This document shows positions 1 to 11,600 of a DNA stretch of 64,000 bases, in pieces. Within the stretch, counting starts at the first letter, position 1. Every line of letters starts with the position of its first letter. The notes below the pieces were generated by a model. The model saw only the letters and a list, made by a program, of their open reading frames with translations, was not told the DNA's origin and ran no database searches. The stretch lies in contig CM114271.1 of the NCBI GenBank assembly GCA_050084515.1, positions 53,878,001-53,942,000 of the forward strand, read 5' to 3'. The position numbers and the translations under genes were made by a program. Origin of the DNA: Blasia pusilla. Taxonomy: Eukaryota > Marchantiophyta > Marchantiopsida > Blasiales.

Positions 1-664
1 TCGCCGATATGGGACGGATGTTTAGGGTAATAATCCTAGCGGCTCCACTGATTTTAGGACAATTATTGCCAATTGATTAAAAAAGATTAAAAAATTAGGT
101 AAGAACTACTTACAACATAAAACCAAAACAAAACATGAAAATAATCCAAAATTGATAGTTGTTTGAAATTCATATTAAACCCCACTCCTTATAGAAGAAA
201 ATTTATAAATGATGAAGAAAAAGGAAAAGAAAAAAGGTAAATAAAATTTCGAATGAACTACTAAAAATCGAAACGAAGTAAAATAGTGAAAAGTCTGCAA
301 AATTTGAGGATTTCCCTGACTTTGACTATTACTAAAGGTTCACGTAAGGAATATTCAAAAATGAAAAAGAAAGAACAAGAGATAATGAATCCCAAGAAGA
401 TTCCGGTGCGTAGTCGAGACCAGGACACGTGGTGCTGGCGTTAGATACCCCGCTTAGTGCGCCCCCTCCCCCCCAAAGTCTCCGGAGACACAGGAAACTT
501 CCGGGGTCCAATCGGAGGAACGGACCTGCCGTACGACCACCACGCTGGAGGCCGCCGCGACCGTCACGGGGAACGAATCGTGACCCCTCCAATGGACGTC
601 ACTTCGGTCGTGACGCACCACGTACGTACCGTTGGATAATAACTACTACCGTATTACCACTGTT

Positions 665-685
665 CAGTTGTACGTAGTACAACTG
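665..685. repeat. Short perfect hairpin
   Basis: Arms CAGTTGTAC and GTACAACTG (9 bp each) surround a 3-bp loop GTA. The hairpin sits at the right edge of the 400-700 GC-rich block. It may be a terminal structure of a small non-autonomous element, but no partner copy was found in the window. Confidence 0.6.
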
Positions 686-3358
686 TACCGACTGCAGTCA
701 GTCACGCCATTTTCGATTAACAGAAAAAAATAAAATAGAATTTTTTTTCCTCAACACATTTTGAATTCATGTGGTTGTTTTTTATGCGGTTATTCATGGG
801 AACCACTGAGGTGGATATGTCCCAATGAAGTGAAAGCTATAAGGGGGCTCATCCCCTTGGGTTCGGTTATGGTGATTGTCGATTTTCTACGTCCAAAAGT
901 CTGGGGCTAGCGCTTAAAATGACCAGCACCTTGCTGACCTTGAATAGTCGGAAATATCAATTATTTGTCAAATTTTTTTATTGTGTGTTGGAAATTTGTT
1001 TTGATTGTGTGTTTCGTCTTAGAAGAGTCGCGAAGTAGTTGAGAAGAAACCCTAATGAGCGGTCCTTATGGAGGGTGGGTGGGTAGTACCATGGCAACTT
1101 TGTTAATTGGGTGTTACAATGTAGGGTGGTGAGCTTGGAAGCTTGTCGCAATAACACATTAGTGCTGCTCAAAGTTCGATTGTAGAGTAGAGAACCCTAA
1201 ATTCCTTGGACCTAAGATTTTGGGTGTAAGAAATGTTGAGTGACCTAGAGACCCTCTTAATTGGAAAATCAGATTATAGAATATCTTGTGCAAGGTTGTC
1301 TAATGGTAAAAGGAATTCCTATGTTATATGTTACCCTAAACCCCCATCCTCCTGGACATCCATGGGATCCTGCCCTTAGGGCTTTTCGTACAAACACTTT
1401 GCTTAGCATTGAGAAAGAGTGATGGGTAGATCGAAACAACCATACTATGGTACTAATGAGTGCCCGTGTTCCGTCCGCATAAGTAACATTCAAACCCGAA
1501 GAAAACGAAAACAAACTCCTTTAGACACAGTGTCGTAAGGGGAAAGAATTAAAAATTTTACGTGTCGTCACGTAAGCTTTTTATGTCCGTCCAGGTTCCA
1601 AAATTCCCTGGTCCTCTCGAATCCGTCCTCTTTTGATAATATAGATTAGGTATGAATGTTCTAATATTTTGGAACTGTGTGAAAACCGAGATGGGGGGTG
1701 GAGTGTCAACCGCGGTTGGCCCAAGAACGTCGCGCACGTCAATCCGTTAAGTTAACTCGCGGCGACGGACGGACGGAGGAGTTGTCGGGCCTCACGATTG
1801 GACGCTGTAACTGCGGGGGACGATCCGACGTGATTCGTCCGATCGCGCAGTCGTATGGTACGAAAGCCGTCGATGGCCTCACGATTCTCTCTGCCTTCTG
1901 GTTAGGTCCCGCTGGGAAAACAACACCCCAGTCCGTCACTGCTGTGAACTGTGACCTTTTAAGGAACTGCGTCACGTGGTTCATGTGCCGCACGGACACT
2001 ACATGTGTGCAAGACCGACCACACACGAAATTTAAGCCTATTACTAATATTCCATATTCCACATTTTACAAACATATACAAATAAAAATAACAGCAGCGT
2101 ACGTACGACTGGCACCTGTTACGGCGTGCGCGCGTATCACGTTCGTGTTCTCGTGACAGGGAACTCTGACGGACGGAGGAGACGAAGTACAGTTGGGAAT
2201 AATAATAATTTATTCCCGTGTCCTAGCGTGGCCTTACGTCCGAGTACAGCCAATGAAAGGCTGCCTGCCAGCCCTACAAGCCGCGCGGACACCTGGCCGT
2301 GGCGATCGTCTCCGATGGCCAAAACTGCGCTCGGTCCTGCGGCAGCGGCGAGCGAGAGGATCGCCGCGCTTACGTGGACGGCCAAGGTGGCTTGACGTCT
2401 ACATGTCCCGGCCATGAGACGCCAGCCATCTTACGTGGCGAGCATGTGATAGTATCACGGATTAATAATAGTCGTAACATAAAACAAAACACTCGAATTT
2501 TGAAAGTTTCTCCTGCTCGTTGGATATTTGTTCTGGACGGCGGAGATCTCACGCATCCGACGTCTAGGCGCCACGTTCCGCGGCCGCGTTCTTGTAGACG
2601 ACGGGGCGTCTGTTCGTCCGTTCCCGGCGGACGGATGGCAGCAGGAAAGTCGACCGGCCCCACCCGTCGAAGGAGGAGAGCCTCGGCGCCGCCCACGAGT
2701 GCACTTCCCGGCGATGTAACCGAAAGTGCACACCGTCTGTCTATCCGTCCGTCCTCCCTTCCATCCATCCAGCGGATGGACGATTTTGGGCAGAGAGAAA
2801 TAGGCGCACAAGTCGTGCATTCCATAGACCGATTTCGTGTGATCGAGGAATCGGCCCATTCTGGAGGCGACGGTTTGAGGAGACCGTCTCACGGGCTGGA
2901 TTCCGGGGCGGCTTTCGCAGCATCGAAGGCGTGACTGGAATCTCCTCGACATCTGCTGCTCAGTCGCTGATCCGTCCATGGAGGGCCAGAGGCAGTGCTG
3001 TGCCCCGATCAGTAGTAGGATAGACCCGTTCATCAATTAATTGATCATCGATTCATTGATCGGGTCGGTTTGTTTGCTCACTGATTAATGCGCCGGGAAG
3101 AATGGAAGGGAATCGAACGAAATTGTGGAGAGACTGCAAGAATGAGTGAATTGAGAGAGACTGTACATTAAGTAGTGCGTGTCGTAGCAGTGAATTGAGA
3201 GAGAGAACTCATAAGTAGAGAGGAAGAAGTGAGAAGGTTTGATATGAGACGAGGGAGTGTAGTGTGAGTGCTGACCATACGAAGTGTTGGCGCGGAGCTT
3301 CCAAGTGTCAACCAGGAAGCTCGTTACAACACTCTCTACTGTACCTGATTGGAATCCC

Positions 3359-3364
<6 letters not shown>

Positions 3365-3395
<31 letters not shown>
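3365..3395. repeat. GA dinucleotide microsatellite
   Basis: About 15 uninterrupted GA units are followed by several GAAT units. The tract lies about 530 bases upstream of the lipase-like start codon, where plant promoters and 5' leaders often carry GA/CT tracts. Confidence 0.9.
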
Positions 3396-3400
<5 letters not shown>

Positions 3401-3930
3401 TGAATGAAGGGATTTGTTGAGAGAGGAAGTGGGGGATGGGTGAGAGATTGGAGTGGATCAAGACGAGGGAAAGCGGTGGGAAAGCGAACAAGACGAATGG
3501 AAAGGTGATTGCTTTGTGAGGCGATGGAGAGAGTGGGAGAAGAGAAGGCTGTTGAAGAAGTGACTGGAGATTCATGTTGATGAAGGCGCGCCATCCAGCT
3601 TGTGACCGAGAGGGACGAGTGGTGGTGCCAGGCCTTCAAAGGATCCTCGCTGCTGCTGGAGGAATTTGTAATTTCTGGGGCAATGCAGCAAAATAAGAGT
3701 GTGCACTCGTTCCCATCACCCCCAGCATTCGTCAACAATTTGCGTTTGTGGGCGTGGTTGGTGAACCATCCAGCTCGGGCGGCAATCTCAGCTGGGGCAC
3801 ACAGTGGCGGGAGGATCTGGGTGGTCGGAGGTGAGGCATCCCCACACTTGAGGCAGGATTCTCAGGTGGGGTAGGCAAGATTTTGCAAAGGATTCTAGTT
3901 TTCAGCAGATCGTGGAAAGAGTGCTGGTGT

Positions 3931-5691
3931 ATGGATCCCCAATGGGAGCATGTCGGAAGTCCTAGCCTCACGAATCACATTCTGGAGTCCTTGTTCTTCT
4001 CGATGTCGGTGTATGAGGCGACTCAGGAGGCTGTGGTGAAGGATCTGGAGTGCAGGTTTGGGATTGTGCAGCCTTTGATGCATCATGGGTTCGACGGAGA
4101 GGGGCAGCAGGCAATCTTCGCTGCCAGAAGCAGCAGTGGGCGAATCATTGTTGCCTGCAGAGGAACAGCAGGCTTTTGGGACGTGTTGCAGGACCTGAAG
4201 TACATGCAGTGCCGACTGTCTTTCGCCAAAGGGGGTGCCCATTGGGGATTTGCCGAGAGGGCTGAGAGTGTGCCCATCGACTTCTTTTGCAAGCTTCTGA
4301 AAGCTGGGGAGGAGATCATTTTCACTGGCCATTCCCTGGGGGGAGCAGTGGCATCTCTCTTGAGCTTGAGAGTGCTGGAATCGAGCAAGGGGAAGTTCGA
4401 TAAGCAGCTGCGCTGCATCACATTTGGGTCTCCGCTCTTTGCAAGCTCGAGGTTGGCAGAGATCATCAACGACAATTACAAGGACATTTTCATCCACATC
4501 GTCTCCAGGAGAGATTGTGTTCCCAAGCTCCTTCCTTTGGTGTCCACTCTGCAGAAGGTGGTGTACGGCGACGAGTGTCACTTGGAGGGCCTTATGGTGC
4601 TGAAAAACATCCTGGGGTTTCTGCCATGGTTTCCTGTGGCACCTCTCATCACAGCTCTGGAGAGGAGGATACCTGCACTTCTCAAATTCGTCTTCAGATG
4701 TGTCATGAAGCTGGCCATGCCCTCGGGAATTGCAGGCTCCTACGAATTCGCTGGGCACATAGTCATTCTCAACACGGAGCTTGCTGTCAATGTAGATAGC
4801 TCGATGATGCTAGCCTGTGCTGAGGATCTCAATTTGTGGCACTCCCAACTCAATTTCGCCTTCGGCTGTGGCTTCGATGTCAAGATGATCGAAGAACACA
4901 TGCTCCAGTGCTACCACGACGGTATCGTTCGTGCCTTCTCCCAAGTTCGAGTGACGAGACAGCTCGCTCTTTCTGCCACCCAACCCAGAGCTCCTTCCGC
5001 CATTGATGAGCTCACGGAATCCAGCTTCAAACCCCAATCTGTCACCATGCTCGACCGAATCAGACAGACCGGGAGTGTGGCACAGGTTACCCTGCCCAGC
5101 AGTAACCGGGAACTGCGACAACAGCAGAATATTGTCGTTCGAATGATTCCACAGGAAGGAGACTGCGAGATGCAACATCAATTTGATGCAACAGAGTTTC
5201 ACTTGAAGGAAGAGGACGTGGAGGAGGAGAGCAAGAGGAGTAAGAAGAAGAATAAAAATCGCATGGATATGGAAGTGGAGGGGTTGCTGAAGAGGAGCCA
5301 AAGCAATGTACACCACAAGGATTCTGGAGTGGCTAGATTGACTAGAACGAAGTCAGCAGGTGAGGGGTGCAGTCGTGTTCCATCCATGTCTTGCAAGCTG
5401 GAAAGATCCATGACCATGATGAGCAGAACCACAAGCGGTTCCTCGGTGTGGACCACCAAATTGGATCGGCATCAGGATATGGTGGTCTCCACAACCCATA
5501 GATGCAGAGCCTGCTCTTGCTTGCAGGTGTACATGAATGTGAAGACTCCATGCCGTGAGTCTAAGAGAAAGGGGATCAGAATCGGTTGGCTGCTGGGAAC
5601 AGTTGGCAGAGTTGCTCTCCATCTCAAAGTGTTGGACAATTTGTGCTTTTTCACATTTGTTCGACTTGTTGCCAGCAATCTTCTCAAGTGA
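3931..5691 (+). CDS. Class-3 lipase-like alpha/beta hydrolase
   Basis: An uninterrupted frame encodes about 586 aa from the ATG at 3931. An in-frame stop at 3832 bounds the frame, and no earlier in-frame ATG exists. The N-terminal 300 residues read as a class-3 (triacylglycerol lipase/EDS1-like) hydrolase: an oxyanion-type CRGT near residue 77, the nucleophile elbow TGHSLGGA with Ser at about 135, and an SRRDCVPKLL segment whose Asp (about 195) fits the acid position. The catalytic His is less clear; candidates lie in YEFAGHIVIL and CYHDGIV. The C-terminal 200 residues show no recognised domain and include an acidic stretch followed by a lysine-rich patch (KRSKKKNKNR), possibly a nuclear signal. 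It has no signal peptide and no intron within the frame. It converges on MSH1. Likely role: lipid or acyl-ester hydrolysis, or a non-catalytic EDS1-like signalling role. An upstream non-coding or short coding exon cannot be excluded. Confidence 0.8.
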   Translation: MDPQWEHVGSPSLTNHILESLFFSMSVYEATQEAVVKDLECRFGIVQPLMHHGFDGEGQQAIFAARSSSGRIIVACRGTAGFWDVLQDLKYMQCRLSFAKGGAHWGFAERAESVPIDFFCKLLKAGEEIIFTGHSLGGAVASLLSLRVLESSKGKFDKQLRCITFGSPLFASSRLAEIINDNYKDIFIHIVSRRDCVPKLLPLVSTLQKVVYGDECHLEGLMVLKNILGFLPWFPVAPLITALERRIPALLKFVFRCVMKLAMPSGIAGSYEFAGHIVILNTELAVNVDSSMMLACAEDLNLWHSQLNFAFGCGFDVKMIEEHMLQCYHDGIVRAFSQVRVTRQLALSATQPRAPSAIDELTESSFKPQSVTMLDRIRQTGSVAQVTLPSSNRELRQQQNIVVRMIPQEGDCEMQHQFDATEFHLKEEDVEEESKRSKKKNKNRMDMEVEGLLKRSQSNVHHKDSGVARLTRTKSAGEGCSRVPSMSCKLERSMTMMSRTTSGSSVWTTKLDRHQDMVVSTTHRCRACSCLQVYMNVKTPCRESKRKGIRIGWLLGTVGRVALHLKVLDNLCFFTFVRLVASNLLK

Positions 5692-6566
5692 CCGAAAATC
5701 TCTCTCCTTCCCTCTCTGTCTATATTCTTGGATCTCGATTACTGCTACTGCTTTCTCTGCCCACGATTTGCCCAATCAACGAGAGGAAGAATGTGTTCAA
5801 TGGAGGTAGCAATAAACACCCCTTTCCGATTGTGGGATGGTTGGGGTTTCATAAGTCCTTAAGGGGGTCCCCTCATGGAAAGCCGAGGATCACCCATTTA
5901 TAAAACCATCTCTACTGATTGTTGGGATGGATTCTTCAACAGAATGGTCTGCCCTTCTTTTGCTTCATATATTGGTGTTTTAACGCTCCATGTAAAGTGT
6001 CTGTCGCTTCCTTCTTCTCCCTTTCGGTGGTATTGTGTATACATCTTCCTTGAGGGTGAGATTCTACACAAAAATGTGTCAAAAACTTTCTCAAGAATCT
6101 TGCGCAGACTGTGAAATCTACCCAACATTTGACATTTCGTAGCGATGCCAACACAAAGAAAGTGAAGATTGAATGAATAAGATAGTTTTATTGTCCATGG
6201 CAACTCAACAGGGCCATGAGAATTCGATCTGCAACAAAAGGTGTGAACACCATCAAGAGGATTTAAAAATGGGGCTTTGATCGAAAAGTCTGCAACAAAA
6301 GCTGTGGACAGAAGAAATAGTCGACCACATGATGATCACTAGCTTTCACAGAGATCATTACCTGTATCTAGCAAACTGAACCTGGTTCTTGCTGCTTTCA
6401 TCAAAATCAGTGACATCCACTATAGGGCCCTGGAAGAGAACAGAGAATTTACTCTGCTCTGATTATTATAATCACAGTTAAAACGGTGTATGTCATCACT
6501 CATCCCTGATATAGAACGTCTGCTCTTTTGTTGTTTGAACTGAGAATCTCTGAGCAACACGCATAT

Positions 6567-8013
6567 CTACCTTACGTCATTGGGCTCCCCATTGCGCCAA
6601 AGAACCAAGCCTAAGCAGCCAATCACGGCTTCATCAAGAGATGAACCACCCGGAGATGTCATTTGATTTGAACTATTCCTCATAAAACCCGGCCCCTCCC
6701 AGGTGTGTTGATGACACCTCCGCAGGGCACACTGATAGTCCAAATCCACCCACCACAGCATTTGGACGCCATTCTCAGGAATGGAAACCTACTTCTCCAG
6801 CAAGGTCTTGAAGGTCCTACCAGTTCCTGAATTTTCGAGCGAACTCAACTTCACCGCTTCTGTCAGCATACAAACTTTTTCTCTAGCATGGGTGATCTGA
6901 GGAAGACATAAAAGCGCATCAAAGGCCTGCGTTTCAACTGGATCAGCTGTAATTTTGGAGAATTTTGCTGATAGTTCCACCAACTACAAGATGAGTCCAG
7001 CCTGCCATTCACGCCTTCCTATTGTGTGTGCTCGCTATGTGCCTAAATGGATGGAATGTTTCAAGCGTCTGATAATGCAATTTCGAATGGATGGCGTTTT
7101 GGTACAAATTTGATGATTCTTATTTCATGACAATGAGTTAAACGTGTTCCTTGCTGATGAATTGCGAGACTGGAAATTTGATGGAGACGAGCTGAGAGCT
7201 TCCCGATAATCAGCACGTGGTTGTTGCTACAAAAGCCAACTCTCCAGGCCGTAGATTCCTTCAGGATTCTTCAAGAAGTGCGACTTCATAGTGTGTTTCA
7301 GACTATGTCTGTTGTTGCACATTCGAAAGAGGTTGAAAGCAGAGATGGTGTTTAAGTTTGATGAAGATGATTGGTGAGTTCGCTTGGATCACCTCGTGTG
7401 CGCATGTGAGGACTCGTACTTCCCGCCAAACCTCCTGCGTCCCAGAATTAGACTGCGGCTCCTCTCTTGGAAGGGCTTTATGATTGCTGAATCTCGTCGA
7501 TCAGCTCCTTGAGAGGTACATGACCATCAAATTCGACAGTAGCACTCCCTCCATGGCCTGAAGAATCTCATTCTCACAAATCGTGTCCAACCTCATTTTA
7601 GTCGACCTCCACCCTTTCAAATCTGCACATTGGGAATCGCCGTATGTGGAAATAGTCCCCTCAAGGGTGAAAACCGCATCTTCATTGCCTCTCAGATGCC
7701 CAATCGTACTGGGTTTTCCCAGTAAAATCTTTGACCGTATCATCCCATCGCTCCACGTTACAGCCATTCCCCTGCCTCAGTCACTGGGGAAAACAGCAGA
7801 AGTTGTCATTGCAATCACGTCCAGGCAGCTCAGGGTACTTTGTATACTTGGCAGGAATGTGTGCAAATGCCGATGGGCTAGAATTAGCAACACTTCCAAG
7901 AGGTAACAAGACCATGGGGCGTTTCTTGTTTCTGAAGTAATCAGTAAAAGCTCCAAATACAAATTGATAAAAAGATAAGTAAGACGACAAATTCCATGAT
8001 TATAGAGGCTCAA
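6567..8013 (-). pseudogene. Unrecognised minus-strand gene relic
   Basis: Several short minus-strand open frames look protein-like but lie in different frames with stops between them (about 7777-8013, 7501-7767, 6789-6983, 6567-6761). Readable stretches include RPMVLLPLGSVANSSPSAFA near 7900. Near 7500-7560, in a frame without a start codon, is SGHGGSATVEFDGHVPLKEL, which faintly recalls the active-site His region of caspase-like peptidases. A consistent exon chain could not be built. It could be a decayed gene, exons of a gene with missing parts, or chance. No function is assigned. Confidence 0.25.
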
Positions 8014-8333
8014 ATCGGACAGAATTCACTTGTCCATGACGGAACTCGGCCACAATTATGATCACTTCTCAGAGGTGACGTGGCAGGTTGCTACTGCCAC
8101 TTAAGACTTTCCCCCCTGCACTCCACTCAACACCATATCCAATCCAATGTAGGGATGATGCTCAATAATTCAGGAAACGCTCACCCAAATGCACATAGTA
8201 ATCAGGGCATAAACCAACAGCATCTGAAACAATACTTTTAATTCTATCAGACTGTACCTCATGCATTTACCGACTAGGGTGTCACAAATATGTAAGGAAG
8301 CAAGGATACAAGGCCAAACACAATTCAAGTGGG

Positions 8334-8470
8334 GAGCTCTAATTTTCTGCACAAATTACAAAAGAGCACCCCAAACAAAGGGTGAAGGACAGCGATCTTC
8401 TCTCGAATTTGGGAGTTCTAATATTCTGCACAAGTTACAAAAGAGCATCCCAAAGGATGAAGGCAGAAGA
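8334..8470. repeat. Imperfect tandem duplication downstream of MSH1
   Basis: A segment starting GAGCTCTAATTTTCTGCAC at 8334 recurs as GAGTTCTAATATTCTGCAC at 8413, an offset of 79 bases. Both copies continue through a shared ACAAAAGAGCA word. The duplication lies about 150 bases beyond the MSH1 stop codon, so it may be part of the 3' UTR. Confidence 0.75.
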
Positions 8471-8622
8471 TCGTATCTTCAAAGCTACCTGTCAAAACTG
8501 TAGAACCTGGGGGAAAAAATTGGTGATTGTCCGAACTCATCAGTGATTGCTGAACCTAAATGATGATACTACTCAGAGTGAAGACATGTCCTTGCCTAGT
8601 CTCGTAACAGTCCTAAAAGATT

Positions 8623-11600
8623 TTAAAAAGGTGGGTTATTGTGTTTGTCCCCCATCATAGGGGCTGTTCCAAAATGCCGATGGTTTTGATCACCCCTGTT
8701 GACAAGGAGGAAGCCCATGGGAGGCAGTTGATTGATGAGGCAAGTTTCAATCTCGCAGGCTACACTCTTGTTGAGCATTGGGATATAATAGAAGGGTGCT
8801 CCTTCAAGCTCAGGAACAGTCCGGTGCGCAGTAATTCTTCCAGACATGTTGTCCGTCTGTCCAACATAATACTTCCCATCAGGCCGTTGCAGTATGTACA
8901 CACAGGATCGGTTAGTAATCATTGGGGGAGGCTTCTGTCTCGGACCCACATAGAAGCACTGCAGGTCGCAATCCATATTAGGGCCCTGAAGCTGACACAA
9001 ATCAACCAGCTTCTGTTTGCATATACTCACAAATGCCTGCTCTATGGGATCCTCTCCTGCTCGACCCGACCCTAGAGAGGCACTCGTTACAGCATCTACA
9101 GAGACATCCAGTTTTCTCAGGGGAGGAGTAGAGCTAGTCAAGGACATGTGTTTTGTAGCAGCAAACTGTTGAAAACCGCTTAGTGAGGGTTCCTCTACCA
9201 TTGCAAATCCTTTATTGGGAGATGCCAAATGGTGAAAACCACTGAATGCTGCAGAACCAATGGACCTCGAGAGCCCTTCCATTTCAGGTGCCAAATTCTG
9301 GAGACTATCCGGAGCCTTCTCAAACTTTGGCAACCCCAGGTCTTCACAAACCCGGCCGTTGAGAGTTGTAGACACATGGCCAAACCCTGCGCCATTTACA
9401 GAGCAACTAGGGTCCAACTCTGCTAAGGTCGGCGTTGCTTCACTGCTTGCAAGGCCGTGGTCCCTAACCAAGAAACCTGCATTGTTAGGGGTACCGACGT
9501 CCGCATACAGTGGCATTTTGCCGTCTTTACAATGCTCTGTTTCCAGAAAAGAAGATTTCCAGTCTCGGTAGAACTGCTCGGCGCGATTCACTATACTATC
9601 AGGAACACCTTCCTTCCGAGCTGTCTCAAATGCCAGACTTTCTCGGCACTCTCCATCGACTAATTTCCAGGTGGGCTTCACATGCCCATTCACCAATTCA
9701 GCCGCCATGGCCTTCCGAACAACATTCTTCACGTTCAGTTGCATGTCAAGCAGACCGTGTAAGTGTGTGGATATCACACCCAAACAGCCCACGTGATCAA
9801 GGTGCTCAAGAACACTGGCAACAATGAATGTACCTTTGTTGACTTCTGTGCCTTTACAGAGCTCATCATAAAGGACCAGAGATTTGGAAGTTGCTTCACT
9901 GGCAAGCGTTCTTAATTCCGACATTTCCATCTGAAACGAGCTCTTGCCGTCTGCCGGGCTATCAGAGATCATCATGCGCAACATGATCGAGTCCAAGGCT
10001 GGAACCACAGCCAATCGACAGGGGACCATCAATCCGCAAGTGGCCAGAAGTGCAGTGGCACAAACTGACCTCAAAATACTGGATTTGCCTCCACCATTGG
10101 GACCAGTGAGAAGAAACATGGAAGACATATGAAGGGTGTTCAGCACCGCCTCCTCCCGAGTCTTATCGAGCCAGTAAGGAAACATGTCCTCCAAGTGCAG
10201 CACAGCACGTTGCCTGTCATCGCCACTTCGCAACTGCCCTGAAGTCCTACCATTTCCTGTGTCTCCAGGAGGATCTGTGGGTGCAGCAGCAGCCACCCAT
10301 CTGCGCCTTTTGGCCTCACTCACATGAGCAAAGAGTGTTTTGGCAATAATCGAAATAGTGGCAACAAACACGACAGCATTCAACTTGCACTGCAACTCGT
10401 CAGCAATTCCTTTCAAAGTCTCAAGAACTGCCACTGCAGCATTCTCCACAGCTGACCTGTACAGATTCAGGGCTATCTCCACGCGCTCTGTCGTGTACCA
10501 CTCGTCTCCTGCTTTCTTCCCTTTCGAATCCAAGGCTGGCTTTAACCGCTTGATCTCTTCTTCTCCAGGAGTTCCACCCCACACCGACGGTACAAAGCGT
10601 CTTCCTTTCAACCATACACTTCGATTCTCCCGGCTGTAGGCTATTTCTGCCCTCGCACTCGCACTGCCTCCACCTATGAGTCCAGTCAGAGCTCTAGTTC
10701 TCAACACGATAGGACGAAAATCCTCCTCCAGTGCTTTCGACAAATCTGCTGCAGTACAGTCTATCTCGGAGTATGCTTGCTCCACGAGCTCTCTCCTCAC
10801 TCGTCCTCTCCATCGCACCTCCATGTCCTGGAAGAAATCATCTGGCACGTGCTCGTTTTTGCTGATCACATTAGACGGATCCCCTGAGGGTGCGAGCACC
10901 TCATCCAATCTCTGGACGAAAAAGGTACAGTCTTGCAGCAGCTGATCCCGGCCTATGCGAAGCCCTGTAGCCAACCATGTCGGGTCCAGCAGCAGGCCCA
11001 GCAGCGCACTTGACTGAGGATCCTTCTCCATCTGCAGCACGTCTTCTGCCATGTTCTTCACACGGGCGAACTCAATGTGGTTGGCCTCTCTGGCACCGAT
11101 GAGCTTCACCAGCTTTGCTGCCGACACACAAGTGAAGTCAGGAATTGAGCACTTCATATCACTGGCAATGCCAATGGCAGATTGTATACATCCAGCCACT
11201 CGAAATGGGGGGGGATTCAGCAGCAGATCTCTCAAATAAGCAATGCAGAGTGCGTTGGAATCGCGAGGCAGCAGCACTCTCAGCAGACTCGGGACTCCCT
11301 GAGTGGGAAGAATCCCAACCTGCGAAGCGGTGCCCACATACAGAGCTCGGGGGCGTTCACCCGGAGGTGCAACGATTCTGCGAAACTCCACTCCGCTCTC
11401 CAGATCGTAGAGCTCTCGAACTCTGGCAAGAAGCTCTGAAATGGGATCACGCTCGTACCACTCCAACTGCTTTCCCCTGCATTCTGCCCACAAAGATCCG
11501 CCCTCTCCAAACTCCCCCCACCGCACAGTCTCGGTAGAGCTATCCCTGAGAGATCTATGAAGAAACAGTCTCTGGTATGGCTTCGCTCTCAGTTTCGCAA

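Larger units (their letters stand above)
1..3930. other. Gene-free left flank with GC-rich blocks
   Basis: No convincing coding region is visible. AT-rich DNA alternates with abruptly GC-rich blocks at about 400-700, 1690-2440 and 2500-3000. Open frames in these blocks overlap on both strands and show no domain, so they look compositional. The block around 1760-1780 and 2170 has repeated cggacgga-type words. Bases 3100-3900 lead into the lipase gene and probably hold its promoter and 5' leader, including a GA microsatellite. The blocks may be old transposon pieces or LTRs, but no terminal repeats or target duplications were found. Confidence 0.5.
5692..8622. other. Convergent intergenic region with 3' ends and a gene relic
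   Basis: This holds the 3' UTRs of the lipase-like gene (+) and MSH1 (-). A possible minus-strand relic at about 6567-8013 is listed separately. Two imperfect copies of a TCTGCAACAAAAG word occur near 6228 and 6289. Otherwise no feature is recognised. Confidence 0.5.

Noticed and set aside
3883-3930. Upstream extension of the lipase-like protein from a TTG codon
   Set aside because: Plant nuclear genes rarely start at TTG, and the next in-frame ATG at 3931 precedes the conserved domain.
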